From Mesorhizobium sp. WSM3626 (GTDB taxonomy: Bacteria > Pseudomonadota > Alphaproteobacteria > Rhizobiales > Rhizobiaceae), in the NCBI RefSeq assembly GCF_000513935.1, contig NZ_AZUY01000022.1:21627-85626 (forward strand): a stretch of DNA of 64,000 nt, written 5' to 3'. The notes under the pieces were generated by a model, which was not told where the DNA came from, searched no databases, and worked only from the letters and a program-made list of their open reading frames with translations. The position numbers and the translations under genes were made by a program. Below, piece by piece: positions 62,826-64,000 of this stretch. How positions within the stretch are numbered: position 1 is the first letter of the stretch; each line of letters opens with the position of its first letter.

Positions 62826-63855
62826 GACGGTCTCCAGCCTCCGAACATAAGGGGTTCAACAGAGGCCGAGGAGAAATTTTTCTACGGGGCGTGTCGTGAG
62901 ATTGAGCAACTACTCACTTCGCTTTTTTGCGAACGTGTTTGCCAGCCCCTATCGCTTTGAGGGTGCGAATGGCGGCAAGGCTGCCAATGCCCTAGCCACC
63001 ACCCATCGGGGTCGTCGGTTTTCGCTCGGAGAACGTGGCCCTTCCTGAAGCGGGACGACAACTTCCTTCCAAACGTCAAACTTAGCTTCCTTTCGATTTC
63101 GTACCGATCAAAAGCGTCTGTAACCTAAAGCCCAAGCGCGCAAAGTCGTTTGCGACACAGGCTCCGAAGTGTCCGCTTTGCGCTCAACTCAGACGTAGAG
63201 CCCCTTGCGACATCCCATAAGCGGACACACGCGCGCGGTGTGGGGTAGCATACTACCAGAAGCGGAGACTGACGCCCCACCGCGGGGGCCATCGCGATAA
63301 CGGTTAGGTCACGATGCTGGTGAATCATATGGCTTCGGCCTTCCCGTCGAGCGGTAGCTTTGGCTACACCGTCAATGGCGATCCGTCGCAGGTCGGGATC
63401 AACGAACAGATGCTGCTCGGCGGTGCGAAGATGGCTAGCGTCCGACCAGCATGGGTGGACTGTCGCGTACCACGAGCCGCTATGCTCGTCGTCTGGCGGC
63501 TGGGTTCCATCTATCTTCTGTTTTCGCGCACGACACAATCCTAATCAACCGTGATGCTGGATCCAATGGGACCGTCAGCTTGCCGACTGTGGACGAGTCC
63601 GAGCAGAGCACCGCCGACTTCCAACCGTAGGAATCTCAGTTGCATGTTTCGCTCATTTGGCACTACATTAACCATAGACAAGCCTTGCTTGCTATCTGCT
63701 GCCCATAAGACAGAGACGTACCGAAGTCTTTGTTCGCTCAAGTGGCGGCGATGGTGCCCTCGGTAGGCACGCATATTACCATTCCTGAGGTTCCGCGCGC
63801 GAGGAGTGCAGACCCGCACGCGTGTGTTGTCGAGCTCGGCGGAAAGGGAAAGCAA
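62826..63855. other. Kilobase without a convincing gene
   Basis: About 1030 bases. Frames on both strands are broken or of poor composition; those at 63125-63538 (minus) and 63314-63544 (plus) look spurious. No tRNA or clear repeat is visible. It holds the promoters of yhaO (left) and of the repeat protein (right). Confidence 0.45.
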
Positions 63856-64000
63856 ATGGCGAATGTCAACGATGCGCCGGTTCTGTCCTCGGTGGCGACG
63901 AGCGCCACGTATACGGAGAACGCGGCGGCGCAGACACTCTCGCCGAGCTTGGCAATCTCGGATGATGACAATACGACTCTCATTGGTGCAACGGTCCGCA
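63856..64000 (+). CDS. Start of a cadherin/VCBS-repeat surface protein (partial)
   Basis: ATG 63856, with GGAAAGGGAAAG just upstream, begins MANVNDAPVLSSVATSATYT and continues through ENAAAQTLSPSLAISDDDNT to the window edge. The VNDAPVL motif and the DDD stretch are typical of cadherin-like/VCBS repeats in large secreted calcium-binding proteins of rhizobia. Only 48 codons are visible. The gene probably extends for kilobases to the right. Confidence 0.7.
   Translation, partial: MANVNDAPVLSSVATSATYTENAAAQTLSPSLAISDDDNTTLIGATVR

Noticed and set aside
63125..63538. 137-codon minus-strand frame in the right gap
   Set aside because: Poor composition, no ribosome-binding site, no recognisable motif.
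1..64000. CRISPR arrays, rRNA genes or intact tRNA genes
   Set aside because: No regularly spaced repeats, rRNA segments or complete cloverleafs were seen; only the tRNA-Asn half at 2011-2060.

Overview
The window looks like a piece of a GC-rich alphaproteobacterial genome of the Rhizobiales, most like Mesorhizobium or a close relative. The grounds are the codon usage, the DUF1236, DUF1173 and DUF736 families, the rhizobial-style soc and frl genes, and a VirB/VirD4 conjugation system. Most of it (about 2 to 55 kb) reads as an integrative and conjugative element, or an integrated plasmid, that has picked up metabolic cargo.

Layout. 1-2 kb: the end of a truncated gene, a secreted DUF1236 protein with a clear terminator, and remnants of IS481 and IS110 elements. 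A degraded 3' half of a tRNA-Asn gene (2011-2060) may mark an old attachment site. 2-15 kb: DNA-processing and anti-restriction genes. These are DUF1173, a very large methyltransferase-helicase fusion of the strawberry-notch type, a Toprim protein, a frameshifted DUF2493 protein, a KlcA/ArdB antirestriction protein, a HigBA toxin-antitoxin locus with a frameshifted toxin, a SLOG-fold protein, DUF736, a WGR protein and an XRE regulator. 15-19.2 kb: the relaxosome, with a VirC1-like ParA ATPase plus an RHH partner, a hairpin-rich candidate oriT, a MobC-like protein and the relaxase.

19.2-39.5 kb is cargo. First come a 2-oxoacid dehydrogenase E1 of the MdeB type and its divergent Lrp regulator, then two decayed ISNCY transposases and a RES/Xre toxin-antitoxin pair. 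Next is a large catabolic island for Amadori compounds (fructosyl amino acids). It has an frlB-O-N-M-C-D operon in the B. subtilis frl order, with no ATPase gene of its own, and a soc-like set: binding protein, fused permease-ATPase and FAD oxidoreductase. Each unit has its own LacI-family regulator and palindromic operator candidates. A small VOC-family protein follows.

39.9-52.7 kb encodes a complete VirB/VirD4 type IV secretion system on the minus strand, with two lytic transglycosylases and mostly overlapping genes. Divergent from it are three translationally coupled, exported SNase-like proteins (52.8-54.6 kb). Only the third keeps a normal-looking nuclease signature. 54.7-64 kb is sparser and looks like chromosome or element edge: small hypothetical proteins, a lipoprotein, a YhaN/YhaO-type (SbcC/SbcD-like) pair, and at the right edge the start of a cadherin/VCBS-repeat protein.

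Taken together, the window shows a conjugative machine (relaxosome, coupling protein and channel), a leading-region-like block probably used to establish DNA in the recipient, and sugar-amine catabolic cargo. IS decay and single-base frameshifts are scattered through it.
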